Below, one piece after another: positions 1 to 8,495 of a stretch of DNA of 64,000 nucleotides. Position 1 is the first letter of the stretch. The number at the start of each line of letters is the position of its first letter. Origin of the DNA: an uncultured Chitinophaga sp. (GTDB lineage: Bacteria > Bacteroidota > Bacteroidia > Cytophagales > Cyclobacteriaceae); assembly GCA_902168205.1 (NCBI GenBank), contig CABHOK010000002.1:434001-498000 (forward strand), written 5' to 3'. The position numbers and the translations under genes are program-made. Under the pieces are notes generated by a model. That model was not told where the DNA came from, ran no database searches, and saw nothing but the letters and a program-made list of their open reading frames with translations.

Positions 1-319
1 TCTGACCATCAGCTTGTGTAAGGAACAATCCGGTAGACTCGATAACGATTTCAGCGCCTACATCAGACCATTTTAAGTTAGCAGGATCTTTTTCAGCCGT
101 AACGCGGATTTTCTTTCCGTTTACAACCAGACCACCGTCTTTCACTTCCACAGTACCATCAAACTTACCATGGGTTGAATCGTACTTTAACATGTATGCC
201 ATGTACTCAGGATCCACCAGGTCATTAATCCCAACGATCTCAATATCTTTACGATTGATAGCAGCTCTGAAAGCCAGGCGACCGATACGGCCGAAACCGT
301 TAATACCTACTTTAGTCAT
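1..319 (-). CDS. gap: Glyceraldehyde-3-phosphate dehydrogenase, N-terminal part (runs off window)
   Basis: Cytosolic glycolytic enzyme that oxidises glyceraldehyde 3-phosphate to 1,3-bisphosphoglycerate with NAD. The visible 106 residues begin [15 protein letters not shown], the Rossmann NAD-binding glycine motif of GAPDH. They continue through the INDL segment and the K-YDSTHGKF stretch to VIESTGLF, all diagnostic of the family. The catalytic Cys lies beyond the window edge. The ATG opening this motif is the only sensible start. A TATTTTTG element 33-40 bp upstream of the start codon fits a Bacteroidota -7 box. The gene diverges from tRNA-Glu. Identification is secure; which gap paralogue cannot be told. 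Confidence 0.97.
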   Translation of the reverse strand, partial: MTKVGINGFGRIGRLAFRAAINRKDIEIVGINDLVDPEYMAYMLKYDSTHGKFDGTVEVKDGGLVVNGKKIRVTAEKDPANLKWSDVGAEIVIESTGLFLTQADGQ

Positions 320-351
320 TGTTGTATTTGTTTGGTTAAAATTTCGGAAGC

Positions 352-383
352 CAAAAATAAAGTACCGCCTGACTAAAACCAAT
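352..383 (-). promoter_or_regulatory. Putative promoter of gap
   Basis: Read on the minus strand, ATTG is followed after 20 bp by TATTTTTG, matching the Bacteroidota TTTG/TAnnTTTG promoter with one mismatch in the -33 box. It would give a 5' leader of about 30 nt for gap. Confidence 0.5.
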
Positions 384-422
384 GAAATAAAATTGTGTTT
401 TAAATTTTTTTTTGCGCACCGG

Positions 423-453
423 TTTGCAAATCCGAAACACAGCTATATCTTTG
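423..453 (+). promoter_or_regulatory. Promoter of tRNA-Glu
   Basis: TTTG, 19 bp, then TATCTTTG: an exact match to the primary sigma factor consensus of Bacteroidota (TTTG-N19-TAnnTTTG). It lies about 60 bp upstream of the tRNA. This site is the main sequence evidence for the phylum-type promoter used to judge the other promoters in this window. Confidence 0.8.
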
Positions 454-514
454 CACACCTTTTGAGAGAAACACGAAAGGAAAACACACTCACACAAACC
501 CTACCATTAAAAAT

Positions 515-586
515 GGTCCGTTCGTCTAGGGGTTAGGACACCAGATTTTCATTCTGGTAACACGGGTTCGATTCCCGTACGGACTA
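515..586 (+). tRNA. tRNA-Glu (anticodon TTC)
   Basis: A full cloverleaf can be folded by eye. The acceptor GGTCCGT pairs with ACGGACT (G-U at the outermost pair), and the D stem begins GTCT. The anticodon stem is CCAGA/TCTGG with loop TTTTCAT (anticodon TTC at 548-550). The T arm is ACGGG-TTCGATT-CCCGT, and the discriminator is A. CCA is not encoded. A strong promoter precedes it and a U-tract hairpin follows. Confidence 0.97.
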
Positions 587-593
587 CTGAAAA

Positions 594-632
594 GCAAAAA
601 GCAACTATCAAAAACGGTAGTTGCTTTTTTTA
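594..632 (+). terminator. Rho-independent terminator after tRNA-Glu
   Basis: GCAACTA, a 10-nt loop, TAGTTGC and a run of seven T, with flanking A and T extending the stem. Confidence 0.85.
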
Positions 633-721
633 TTTGCTATAGCTGGAGAGAAAAATATCCGGATAATAGTTTTCGGGTAGCCATACCGTTGTAAAAGGAT
701 TGTAGTGTATGCTTCTCATCT

Positions 722-1167
722 TTACAACGAGGCCTCGATGACAATCTTACCAACGATAGTATACATTCCTTTAATCGCCTTCAATGGAATGTCGAATGGC
801 GAGTATACCGAATTGCCATATTCATCCTTCATATCATCATATGAATTGAGTTGAATATGTCCTGGCTCACTGACTGATGAACACACTTTATAATGCAGCT
901 ATCCTCTAATTTCTATTAAATAATCTTCGCCCCATAATGGTATTGGCGCGGAAGATGCTTTAAACACGACTATAGATCCTGAAGGATATTTAGGATACAT
1001 GCTATGCCCATAAACATGCCTGTTGATTTTAAAAAAGCTGATTGATACAGCTTTGTCGTTAATGCTTCCATGATTGTACTTTTGATTATGTAGCGAAGCA
1101 ACGTTGACTTTATTACCTATGGTATATAAGATATTGCATAGGCATGCAATGGTGCTATACGTTCTAA
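722..1167 (-). pseudogene. Decayed S24 (LexA/CI repressor-like) peptidase gene
   Basis: No intact gene lies here, but one minus-strand frame reads VYGHSMYPKYPSGSIVVFK followed by PLWGEDYLIEIRG. This is the Ser-containing G-(D/H)-S-M-x-P core and following beta strands of S24 peptidase domains of phage-type repressors. A TAG stop (899-901) interrupts it. The same frame then resumes with LHYKVCSS and ends in IKGMYTIVGKIVIEAS, the usual S24 C-terminus. The frame is open upstream to about 1167 but shows no convincing helix-turn-helix and no clear ATG. A full gene would be longer, so both N-terminal loss and the nonsense codon suggest a relic. TAG readthrough or a sequencing error are the alternatives. 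Confidence 0.7.
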
Positions 1168-1179
1168 AGTGTTAATACC

Positions 1180-1551
1180 TTAGCGTGTAACTTTCATGCT
1201 GTTAAGTGCAATCAGGAGAAGCAAAAGAAATGCAATGTTTAATATTAGGTATATAAATAGCGATACAGGTAAGTACTTTTGTTTGTAGGTTTTCCCTTTG
1301 TAGGGAAACAATGCAAACAAGATCGCTAAAACCAAACTTGCAACAGGAGCGAACATGTAAATGACAACAAGTGAACCTTGTATCGCTATAGATTTATCTG
1401 AGTTGCCGCCCGCATTGAATGTGACGAAGTAAGCTAGATAAACATTTAGTGCAGAGAGTGGAAGTGTTAAGATACAATAGAGCTTTAGGCTGATGAAAAG
1501 AACACTGGTTTTCTCCTGTACCGGATCTAGGTCTCTATCAAGAATTTCCAT
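1180..1551 (-). CDS. Hypothetical membrane protein, 123 aa
   Basis: Not recognised. The sequence shows an acidic N-terminus (about 15 residues) and three long hydrophobic segments, roughly residues 17-45, 58-83 and 93-116. A Lys/Tyr-rich loop (KGKTYKQKY) lies before the last one, so this is a small inner-membrane protein. A good promoter (TTTG-N18-TAGTTTTG) sits just upstream and would give a leader of about a dozen nucleotides, which supports both the gene and its start. No neighbour shares its strand closely, so it is probably monocistronic. Confidence 0.6.
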   Translation of the reverse strand: MEILDRDLDPVQEKTSVLFISLKLYCILTLPLSALNVYLAYFVTFNAGGNSDKSIAIQGSLVVIYMFAPVASLVLAILFALFPYKGKTYKQKYLPVSLFIYLILNIAFLLLLLIALNSMKVTR

Positions 1552-1868
1552 TTGAATATCAAAGCAGCAAAACTAATGCATTATGATGCGGTGCAAATAG
1601 ATTTTAGATTGCAGATATTACATTCAGGAAAAAGATCGCATTATAAATCTTTTGATCTTGAAAAGAGTGGCTCCCTGCTCTAGCTAAATAAAGAATGCGA
1701 GTAGAAAATGCCACACTAATTAACTACTCATATCATCGCTCCATTTTAACAGTACATTTACGCAATTCCCCTCCCAATCTGTCGCGTTCAGACCCGCATT
1801 GAGATGGATCGTCTACTGATATTTGTGTCGGAAAGAGAAACAACCCATCACTACAAACTATACTTAAT
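1552..1868. other. Intergenic region between divergent genes
   Basis: Holds the promoter of the leftward membrane protein gene at one end. The rest is AT-rich sequence in which I see no gene, RNA or clear promoter for the rightward reductase gene. Confidence 0.5.
1568..1597 (-). promoter_or_regulatory. Promoter of the small membrane protein gene
   Basis: On the minus strand TTTG, 18 bp, TAGTTTTG: full match to both boxes of the Bacteroidota consensus, ending about 17 bp before the start codon. Confidence 0.65.
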
Positions 1869-2432
1869 ATGCGTAAATTAAAATTACAAGTACAAATGAG
1901 CCTTGATGGCTTTGTTGCCGGACCCAATGGCGAGCTTGAATGGATATGGCTTTTAGAGCGTGACGAAGCTTCTTTTCGGAAGGTAATTGATTTAGCTGAT
2001 AGCTGTGATACTATTTTGCTGGGACGCAAGATGACACCAGGCTTTATTAATCATTGGGAAAATGTAGTGGACAATCAGCCCGATAGCATTGAGCAACCCT
2101 TGGCACAACGCATGGTAAATATGCGCAAGATCGTTTTCAGTCGCACGGAGAAAAATATGAAAGGCAGAAATTTAGAAGTGGAAAGCGGAGATCTTGCTAC
2201 TGCCGTGCACGCGCTGAAGAAACAACCGGGCAAAGACATTATGGTATACGGAGGTGCTACTTTTGCGAGTTCACTCATCAGTCAAAACCTGGTAGATGAA
2301 TACTATATTTTCAGAACTCCGGTAGCCATCGGTAATGGATTGTCAATTTTCAAGGAACAAAAACGTCTGGACCTGGCTAACACCGTTAACTATAAAAATG
2401 GTAAGGTACTCGAAATATACCGACCACTATAG
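1869..2432 (+). CDS. Dihydrofolate reductase family protein (RibD C-terminal type), 187 aa
   Basis: Predicted cytosolic NADPH-dependent reductase of the RibD-C/DHFR fold; the physiological substrate of this widespread family is unknown. It starts MRKLKLQVQMSLDGFVAGPNGELEW, the typical family opening with the SLDGF motif. It continues with ILLGRKM and ends with the nucleotide-binding DIMVYGGATFASSLISQNLVDEYY segment and the PVAIGNGLSIF strand. Length is normal. A second, divergent member of the same family lies about 5 kb downstream. The protein is not a folA housekeeping DHFR because the catalytic N-terminal motif differs. Family assignment is firm, function is not. Confidence 0.9.
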   Translation: MRKLKLQVQMSLDGFVAGPNGELEWIWLLERDEASFRKVIDLADSCDTILLGRKMTPGFINHWENVVDNQPDSIEQPLAQRMVNMRKIVFSRTEKNMKGRNLEVESGDLATAVHALKKQPGKDIMVYGGATFASSLISQNLVDEYYIFRTPVAIGNGLSIFKEQKRLDLANTVNYKNGKVLEIYRPL

Positions 2433-2523
2433 ATAAGATAAGGAGAAGCAGGCCCCGTAAGCCTGGTGTAATTTTACTTCTTACTTCTTACTTCTGTATT
2501 GGTATGCCCACCACAAGAAATAA

Positions 2524-2553
2524 TGCAAGCCTTGATAATTCGCAAGGCTTGCA
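2524..2553. terminator. Hairpin between convergent genes
   Basis: TGCAAGCCTTG and CAAGGCTTGCA form a perfect 11-bp stem with an 8-nt loop between the convergent reductase and BLUF genes; likely a bidirectional terminator. Three TTACTTC tandem copies lie just before it. Confidence 0.6.
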
Positions 2554-2562
2554 TAGCAGCAT

Positions 2563-2985
2563 TTACCTTTTGAAAAATTTAACGAGCAGTTCTCTCACTT
2601 TTGCACCGTCAGCTTCTTTGCCGGTGATAATCTTTTGAAATACATCTTTATCCTGCGATGTTATGTCGGTGATAAAACTGATATCATCGGATGTCATCTT
2701 GAGACTGCCCATTTGCCAGCTTGGAAATATTCTTTCTGTAATCGGGTTGTAGGAGATCATCACAACCTTTTCGTGGCGTGCATCTTTTTTGATCTTGTCA
2801 TAAAGGCTTGTCAATGCGGTGGACTTGCCTTCAACGTATTGAATAAACCGCGTGTCAGAGTACAGCAGAACACCGGTGATATCGAGCGGGCCATTGTTCG
2901 TTCTGCAGGCGGCCAGGATTTTTTCTATTTCTTCATCCGTACAGTTTCTTTTTCGTGTGCTTACATAGACCAGGTGTGTCAGCAT
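2563..2985 (-). CDS. BLUF domain blue-light photoreceptor, 140 aa
   Basis: Single-domain FAD-binding blue-light sensor. The BLUF fold occupies about residues 2-95. The photocycle residues are in place with the spacing of AppA: Tyr7 (LVYVS), Asn31 (TNNGPLDITG) and Gln49 (FIQYVEG). A Trp follows in FPSWQMG. The roughly 40-residue C-terminal tail is helical and has no output domain, so signalling should be by protein-protein contact. No obvious partner (cyclase, diesterase or regulator) is adjacent; the next gene on this strand belongs to a LytTR system. This is a short-BLUF protein of ordinary size. Confidence 0.95.
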   Translation of the reverse strand: MLTHLVYVSTRKRNCTDEEIEKILAACRTNNGPLDITGVLLYSDTRFIQYVEGKSTALTSLYDKIKKDARHEKVVMISYNPITERIFPSWQMGSLKMTSDDISFITDITSQDKDVFQKIITGKEADGAKVRELLVKFFKR

Positions 2986-3168
2986 GTTTGTTTTAGTTTA
3001 ATGATTTGCTTACTAAAACACCGGATGAAGCGTAATGTTTTGGCGAGTGATTCGTAACGATGTATAGCAGGAAAAAAAAGATAACAATCCGACTGATATT
3101 TTGTTAGACTACCATGCTTTCGGCAAAGACTATCACTGTTCATCTTAACCAATGTATTTACTATAGTT

Positions 3169-3531
3169 ATGAGAATATACTTCACGCTTTTGTTCTTCTT
3201 TGTTCTTACTTCGGTATATGGACAAAATACCCCTGCTGATACGTTACGAAACATTGAAGAATTTAAAAAAGAGCTTCTTTCACTGCGTGCCGATGTTGCT
3301 AACATACAGGTGAACCTGGCGCGATCGGAAAAACGATTTAAACGCGGCATTGCCGTTGCAACCCTCGGTTATTCTGTAACCATAGCCGGTGGTCTTATGC
3401 TCGGCCGAAAACGTGACGAGCTTGGAAAAGGACTGTTAATTGCGGGGGGTGTAACCGGTGTTACCGGCACGATATTGATGGTGGACGCTTTTAAGTTTCT
3501 GGGACGCGCATCGCGAAAACGATCGCCATAA
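3169..3531 (+). CDS. Hypothetical exported/membrane protein, 120 aa
   Basis: Not recognised. A clear signal peptide (MRIYFTLLFFFVLTSVYG, cleavage before QNTP) is followed by a charged helical segment of about 35 residues that looks like a coiled coil (RNIEEFKKELLSLRADVANIQ). Two Gly-rich hydrophobic stretches follow (GYSVTIAGGLMLG and GKGLLIAGGVTGVTGTILMV). Such helix plus glycine-zipper layouts occur in small envelope proteins of Bacteroidota. It converges with the LytTR regulator, whose end is only a few bases away. Confidence 0.6.
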   Translation: MRIYFTLLFFFVLTSVYGQNTPADTLRNIEEFKKELLSLRADVANIQVNLARSEKRFKRGIAVATLGYSVTIAGGLMLGRKRDELGKGLLIAGGVTGVTGTILMVDAFKFLGRASRKRSP

Positions 3532-3534
3532 TGA

Positions 3535-4305
3535 TTAACGGTCGAGCCACATTTTAAACTCATGTACACGCTCGCGGCTTACCACCAGTTCATGTTCGCA
3601 AGGCTGGTTAAGCTTTACTTCTATTTTTGCACTGATCAAGCCTTTTACTTCAAGAACGGCATCAAAGCTAACGATATATTTTCTGCTGATGCGGAAGAAC
3701 TGCTCGGGATTGAGTATATCTTCTAATTCTTCGAGTGTATGATCGATAAGTGCTTTTTTCCCATCGCCCTTTCCAATGAGGTAAGCATTTTTACCATCGG
3801 CAAAGAAGTATGCAACGGTATGGGTAGGTCTATACTGAAGTTTGTTGCCGGATTTAATGAGCAGCCGTTGTTTGAACCTGCTGTTTGCATTGCCAATAAT
3901 TTCCTTCAGGGCTTTGATGTCGGTGTCGGTTAATCGTGTGCTGGTGGGGCGGTATATCTTTCGTAATTTTTCAATGGCTGCGTGAAGGTCGTTTCGTTGA
4001 ATGGGTTTGAGCAGGTAATCTATACTATATTGTTTGAATGCCTGCAGCGCGTATTGATCAAAGGCTGTGGTGAATATGATGGGTGACTCGATCTGCACCT
4101 TATCAAAAATTTCGAAACTCTTGCCATCGGCCAGTTGTATATCCATGAATACTATATCCGGTTGCCGGCCTGATAAAAAATAAGCAACAACATCCTGCAC
4201 GGAATCCATCCGCTGTACCACTTTAATGGTGGGGGCGCACGCTTTGATCAGGGATGTTAACCGCTCTGCAGCCTCTGCTTCATCTTCTATAATACATGCT
4301 TCCAT
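3535..4305 (-). CDS. LytTR-family response regulator, 256 aa
   Basis: DNA-binding response regulator. The receiver domain covers about residues 1-120, with acidic pocket EDE near the start, phosphoacceptor Asp55 (VFMDIQLADG) and a conserved K in LLKPI. The LytTR domain covers about residues 150-255, with RLLIKSGNKLQY at its start and FFRISRKYIVSFDAV as the typical DNA-contacting strand region. The start is two bases after the end of the LytS-type kinase gene, so the pair is co-transcribed and probably cognate. Targets cannot be inferred from sequence. Confidence 0.95.
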   Translation of the reverse strand: MEACIIEDEAEAAERLTSLIKACAPTIKVVQRMDSVQDVVAYFLSGRQPDIVFMDIQLADGKSFEIFDKVQIESPIIFTTAFDQYALQAFKQYSIDYLLKPIQRNDLHAAIEKLRKIYRPTSTRLTDTDIKALKEIIGNANSRFKQRLLIKSGNKLQYRPTHTVAYFFADGKNAYLIGKGDGKKALIDHTLEELEDILNPEQFFRISRKYIVSFDAVLEVKGLISAKIEVKLNQPCEHELVVSRERVHEFKMWLDR

Positions 4306-4307
4306 AA

Positions 4308-5336
4308 CTATGTGTGGTCTACTTGTACAAGGGGCACCTTAACGATAAATTCATTTTCAGTTTTCATGATCTCGACCGGTTTGCTACTTAAAAATTCATA
4401 ACGCTTCATTATATTTTTCAATCCTATATAGGCAGACGGATCTTTAACATGCTTTTCCTGCAGGTTGTTGGAAACCGTAATCGATCCATTGTAGGAGGTG
4501 ATGCTGATCTTGAGTGGCAATTTGCCCGACACTACATTATGCTTGATAGCATTCTCTATTAGCATTTGTAGCGTGGCCGGGGCTATATGAAATTTCTCTG
4601 CATCGGTGGCGATGTGCTTTGAGATAAATATATTTTCACCAAACCGTATTTTGAGCAGATATAAATAGGAATCAATAAACTCGAGTTCTTCCTGCAGGGA
4701 TACAATTTTGCGCTCCTGGCTATAAAGCAGGTAGCGGTATACATTGGAGAGCTGCGCTATAAACCTGGCCGATGTATCGGCATCTTTATACACGAGGTTA
4801 GACAGCGCATTGAGACAATTAAACAAAAAGTGGGGATTGATCTGAGAGCGTAATGCTTCGAAGCGCGCTTCGATACTATCTTTTTTAAACTGCTCGGCTC
4901 TTACTTCGGCATTCTTTGATTTTTGCAGGAAGAAATATATAGCATTAACACAGTTAAGAAAGAGGTTTACCCGGAAAGCAAATGCTATAACCAGTTTGAA
5001 ATGCTCCATGCTCCAGGTAAGCCCGCGTACCAGCGCGAGGTATACTGCGGCTAATCCTAACAGCGCTCCTATAATGGCATTGAGCTGACTAAGTAAAAAC
5101 AGTATAATGAGAGGATGTATTTTTCTGGCTGTGACTTCGTAAAGTTTATACTGATTGCTTTCAACAAGGCGGTTAAGTTCCCAAATCACCAGGATGACCA
5201 CCAGCAGTGATAGGAACAGAAACCCCGTTGGCACAGGAAACTCAAACAACTTGTCGCCAATTACCCAAAGTATGTTGACGAGAGAATAGGCTGCCAGCAG
5301 AATGATAAAAACGTACCTGTATTTACTGCGAAACAT
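4308..5336 (-). CDS. LytS/YehU-type sensor histidine kinase, 342 aa
   Basis: Membrane sensor kinase that should phosphorylate the adjacent LytTR regulator. About four hydrophobic segments fill residues 8-140 with no recognised ligand domain. The His_kinase (PF06580-type) domain follows with the phospho-acceptor region SQINPHFLFNCLNALSNLV. An ATPase domain comes next with the N-box LIENAIKHN. The G-box is short (IGLKNIMKRY), as usual for this family. Length is typical. A long hairpin separates the gene from the upstream fasciclin gene, so the operon is kinase-regulator only. Confidence 0.94.
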   Translation of the reverse strand: MFRSKYRYVFIILLAAYSLVNILWVIGDKLFEFPVPTGFLFLSLLVVILVIWELNRLVESNQYKLYEVTARKIHPLIILFLLSQLNAIIGALLGLAAVYLALVRGLTWSMEHFKLVIAFAFRVNLFLNCVNAIYFFLQKSKNAEVRAEQFKKDSIEARFEALRSQINPHFLFNCLNALSNLVYKDADTSARFIAQLSNVYRYLLYSQERKIVSLQEELEFIDSYLYLLKIRFGENIFISKHIATDAEKFHIAPATLQMLIENAIKHNVVSGKLPLKISITSYNGSITVSNNLQEKHVKDPSAYIGLKNIMKRYEFLSSKPVEIMKTENEFIVKVPLVQVDHT

Positions 5337-5368
5337 GGCTTGGTGCGATTGATAGTATATCTGCTATG

Positions 5369-5416
5369 AAACAATCAGGTCCATACATTATTAACATCGT
5401 ATGGACCCGATTGTTT
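5369..5416. terminator. Long hairpin between fasciclin gene and LytS-type kinase gene
   Basis: Two 18-nt arms (AAACAATCaGGTCCATAC and its complement, one mismatch) enclose a 12-nt loop just after the fasciclin stop codon. The length suggests a strong terminator for the leftward fasciclin mRNA; the short T-rich end makes this probable rather than certain. Confidence 0.6.
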
Positions 5417-5425
5417 TAATCCACT

Positions 5426-6853
5426 TTAATCGGGGAGCAGCACGCGATCAATGGTATGAATTACACCGTTGGTGGCCAGTACATTTAATAATGCTGCATT
5501 GGTGCTGAGGTTGGCAACATTACCACTTCCATCGGTAATGGTTTTATTGGTAGCACTGATGGTAACATTACCGTTAAGCGTAGCAACATTACCATTAACC
5601 AGGTCTGTAGAGAATACCCGCGCTGCTACCACGTGGTGCTGCAGCACAGCCGTGAGTGTGGCAAGGGGTATATCGTTAACGCCTTCAACATCCAGCACAT
5701 CATATAGTTGTTGAAAGGCAGCATCGGTTGGAGCAAATACAGTAAGGTTCGCGTCACCGTTGCTTACGGCCGCAAGCAAATCGGTATCGGTGCCGCTGGT
5801 TCTGGCAAGCGCTGCTACCAGTTGTGTGAACTGTGGACTGCTGGCGGTTGAAAGATCAGTAGCTATACCTGCGATTGTTTTTGACGGAGGAATAAGCGTG
5901 CGATCGATCACGTGCACGACACCGTTGGAACCTGTGATATCGGTTGCCGTAACTTTTGTTGTACCATTGATGAACACGCCATTGGCTCCGTTGTTGCTAA
6001 GGTAAAAATTACCACCCAGCGTAGTGATCGATGCACTGCCGGAAGGAAGCTCCGCAGCACGCACTTCATCATCAATAACATGGTACTTCAGCACAGCATT
6101 CAATGTTGCTTTGTCAGGGAGTGTAGTAATTCCTGCTGCGGTGAATGCTGCGTTGGTCGGTGCAAACAAGGTTAGTTTTTTGTTAGACGGTCCGTTGCCG
6201 AGCAATGTAGTGAGTATGGATGCATCGGCTGCCTGTACGGCAGCAATAAGTGTTGTAAAGTTTTTGTTAAAATAGGCTGGCGCTACGATCGTGCCGACAA
6301 TAGGAGTTACGGAAGGCGGCACAAGAACAGCATCAATAATATGTACTACACCATTGGATGCTTCCACATCGGCCGTTACAACATTTACATTGACGTTGAG
6401 TTTAACGCCACCGGTTATCGTTACAGCAATATCTTCGCCATTGGCTGCCTCAACGTTTCCATTGGTGAGTTGTGTGGATTTTACCGCTCCGGATGTGACA
6501 ACGTGATATTGAAGTATATTCTTAAGTACATTCTCGGGCACATCGTCAATGCTTGTTTGACCTATTGCTGCGAGTAAACTGGTGAATGCTGTATTGGTTG
6601 GTGCAAACACCGTATAGTTTCCGTTGCCATTGAGCGTACTTACCAGATCAGGATACTTTGATAATGCTGCTACCAGAGAAGACAGGTTATTGTTACCTTG
6701 GGCAATTTCTACAATTGTCTGGTCGGGTTGCGAAGGTGAATCATCGTCATCATCACAACTTGAAATAAATACCAGTGACAGGGCGACTACCATTGTTATT
6801 GCTAACCGGCTAAAGGTTGAGCGCAATACATGTTTTTGAATGTTTACTTTCAT
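5426..6853 (-). CDS. Lipoprotein with three fasciclin (FAS1) domains, 475 aa
   Basis: Surface or periplasmic adhesion-type protein. The signal sequence ends in a lipobox at SSCDDDDD, with Cys33 the predicted lipid anchor; the acidic residues after it resemble Bacteroidota lipoprotein export signals. Three FAS1 repeats follow (about residues 45-180, 190-330, 335-475). Each has the H1 motif TVFAPTNTAF/TLFAPTNAAF/TVFAPTDAAF and the H2 motif NGVVHIIDAVL/NGVVHVIDRTL/NGVIHTIDRVL, with YHV or HHV between them. FAS1 proteins mediate cell-cell or cell-matrix contacts. The protein ends directly after the third repeat. The three repeats are diverged, so this is not a recent tandem duplication. Confidence 0.95.
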   Translation of the reverse strand: MKVNIQKHVLRSTFSRLAITMVVALSLVFISSCDDDDDSPSQPDQTIVEIAQGNNNLSSLVAALSKYPDLVSTLNGNGNYTVFAPTNTAFTSLLAAIGQTSIDDVPENVLKNILQYHVVTSGAVKSTQLTNGNVEAANGEDIAVTITGGVKLNVNVNVVTADVEASNGVVHIIDAVLVPPSVTPIVGTIVAPAYFNKNFTTLIAAVQAADASILTTLLGNGPSNKKLTLFAPTNAAFTAAGITTLPDKATLNAVLKYHVIDDEVRAAELPSGSASITTLGGNFYLSNNGANGVFINGTTKVTATDITGSNGVVHVIDRTLIPPSKTIAGIATDLSTASSPQFTQLVAALARTSGTDTDLLAAVSNGDANLTVFAPTDAAFQQLYDVLDVEGVNDIPLATLTAVLQHHVVAARVFSTDLVNGNVATLNGNVTISATNKTITDGSGNVANLSTNAALLNVLATNGVIHTIDRVLLPD

Positions 6854-7218
6854 ACGCGTTAAATGTGGGTTTGTTTATTCGATGATGTAGTAACCCGGAG
6901 GAGGCTGTTTTGATTAGCGCTATAGTGCAAGCAACCGGAATTATGGGAGCGAATTGTAATTTTAACGGAGCGAACGGAATAACCGGTAGCCCAGCCGTTG
7001 GGCATATGTGGATGCCATGCGAAACCGGAATATCGTTACCTTACAGGCCCGGCTATGTTACGGCCGCTTTCGGTTGATGGAATGATTTCTGGAGAAAGTA
7101 AGCTTTACGGCATGAGGACACCAGCAACGCAGTATTGAAAAGAGCAAACACAAGTATTTATACCTGTACAAATAAATATACCGGATAAACAAAGTATATC
7201 GAAAATCTAAACCAATAA
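6854..7218. other. Intergenic region between divergent genes
   Basis: A 365-bp spacer between the fasciclin gene and a rightward reductase gene. I see no gene, no RNA and no clear promoter match in it. Confidence 0.4.
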
Positions 7219-7872
7219 ATGGCGATGAGTAAAGTAAGAGTAAACGCGTTTTCAATTTCACTTGATGGCTATGGAGCCGGACTCAATCAAAGCAAAGAAG
7301 AACCGTTAGGAAAGAGAGGCGAGGAACTTCACGAGTGGATTTTCCCTACGAGGATGTTTCAGAAGTTGTATGGTAAAGTAGAGGGAACAGAAGGAGCGGA
7401 TAACGACTTTGCTGAAAAGTCATTTGAAAACCTCGGTGCGTGGATTATGGGACGCAATATGTTTGGACCTGTTCACGGCCCATGGCCCAATGATGAATGG
7501 AAAGGTTGGTGGGGAGACAATCCGCCCTATCATGTCCCGGTATTTGTTTTAACAAATCATGCAAGGGAATCTTTTACCATGGAAGGCGGCACTACATTTC
7601 ACTTTATTACCGGTGGTATTGAAGTTGCCCTGGAGAAGGCGAAGCAAGCAGCCAACGGTAAGGATATACGCATTGGTGGTGGAACGTCAACAATTCGCCA
7701 GTACTTGCAGGCTGGTTATATAGATGAAATGCATCTTGCTATAGCCCCTGTATTTCTGGGAGCTGGTGAACATTTTTTTAATGGAATTGATTTGCCGAAG
7801 TTAGGCTTTATTGAAACGCAAACTATATATGGACAGCGAGCAGCACATGTGGTACTAAAGAAAAAAACGTGA
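7219..7872 (+). CDS. Dihydrofolate reductase family protein, 217 aa
   Basis: Second RibD-C/DHFR-fold reductase of the window, from a longer subfamily. It opens SKVRVNAFSISLDGYGAG (start may be the ATG two codons later) and has an insertion with GKRGEELHEWIFP. It continues AWIMGRNMFGPVHGPWP, then VFVLTNHARESF, and the cofactor region DIRIGGGTSTIRQYLQAGYIDEMH followed by APVFLGAGEHFF. Predicted cytosolic, NADPH-dependent; substrate unknown. It shares only fold-level motifs with the smaller paralogue upstream and stands alone on its strand. Confidence 0.9.
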   Translation: MAMSKVRVNAFSISLDGYGAGLNQSKEEPLGKRGEELHEWIFPTRMFQKLYGKVEGTEGADNDFAEKSFENLGAWIMGRNMFGPVHGPWPNDEWKGWWGDNPPYHVPVFVLTNHARESFTMEGGTTFHFITGGIEVALEKAKQAANGKDIRIGGGTSTIRQYLQAGYIDEMHLAIAPVFLGAGEHFFNGIDLPKLGFIETQTIYGQRAAHVVLKKKT

Positions 7873-8158
7873 GGAAAAGAGTGAGTCGAAAAACTCGATG
7901 GAAATTCGCTGGTAGAGCACATTGCACTCACCAAGTGAACGAACACACCGGTCGCTATAAATCAAATCCTTTCAATACAATTAAAAAGACAAACAGTACT
8001 CTACTCCAATCGTATCAGTAGATTGTCTGTGGTTATTCTGCGGTATCGGTATATCTGTGATTTATATAACTTTTACAGATTTTATGTAACGCTTTTCATG
8101 CAATGGGAACGCATCTTTGCGCTGCACCACGTGTATAAGAATGCACAGGTTGTAATGC

Positions 8159-8476
8159 ATGACGAACAATAGGTATACCATCGCCAGTAACGATGTCTTT
8201 AAACCGGCAGATTACGCTGATATTACGGATGAATTGATATTGTTCAGACAATCGTCATCAGCTTTTTCAAATTCACATAAAGCCACTATGTTTATTTCAT
8301 TTCTGAAAGACCACATGATTGGTACTGCCCTTGTGAATTCTTATCCTGAACTTGTTTCGCACATCACGTCACGACAAATCTGTGTTAAACACCTGGAGCT
8401 CCTGTTCGAATCGAGCCGTGCCAACCTTTCTTTTCAGAAAGACCTTGAAACCTATATCAGACATCAGCTGGAATAA
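8159..8476 (+). CDS. Hypothetical protein, 105 aa
   Basis: Not recognised. A soluble, mainly helical protein without Cys-rich, membrane or signal features. It is followed after 19 bp by another unrecognised gene on the same strand, which suggests a two-gene operon. The ATG was chosen because the frame is closed shortly upstream. A CATCTTTG box about 40 bp upstream is one mismatch from a -7 element but lacks a -33 partner. Confidence 0.5.
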   Translation: MTNNRYTIASNDVFKPADYADITDELILFRQSSSAFSNSHKATMFISFLKDHMIGTALVNSYPELVSHITSRQICVKHLELLFESSRANLSFQKDLETYIRHQLE

Positions 8477-8495
8477 ATACTGGTGGAAAACTAAA

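Noticed and set aside
192-536. A 114-codon rightward frame running from gap into tRNA-Glu
   Set aside because: It is antisense to gap and ends inside a tRNA; the sequence is not protein-like.
2473-2494. Three tandem TTACTTC units as a repeat array
   Set aside because: Too short and in a spacer; most likely chance slippage without function.
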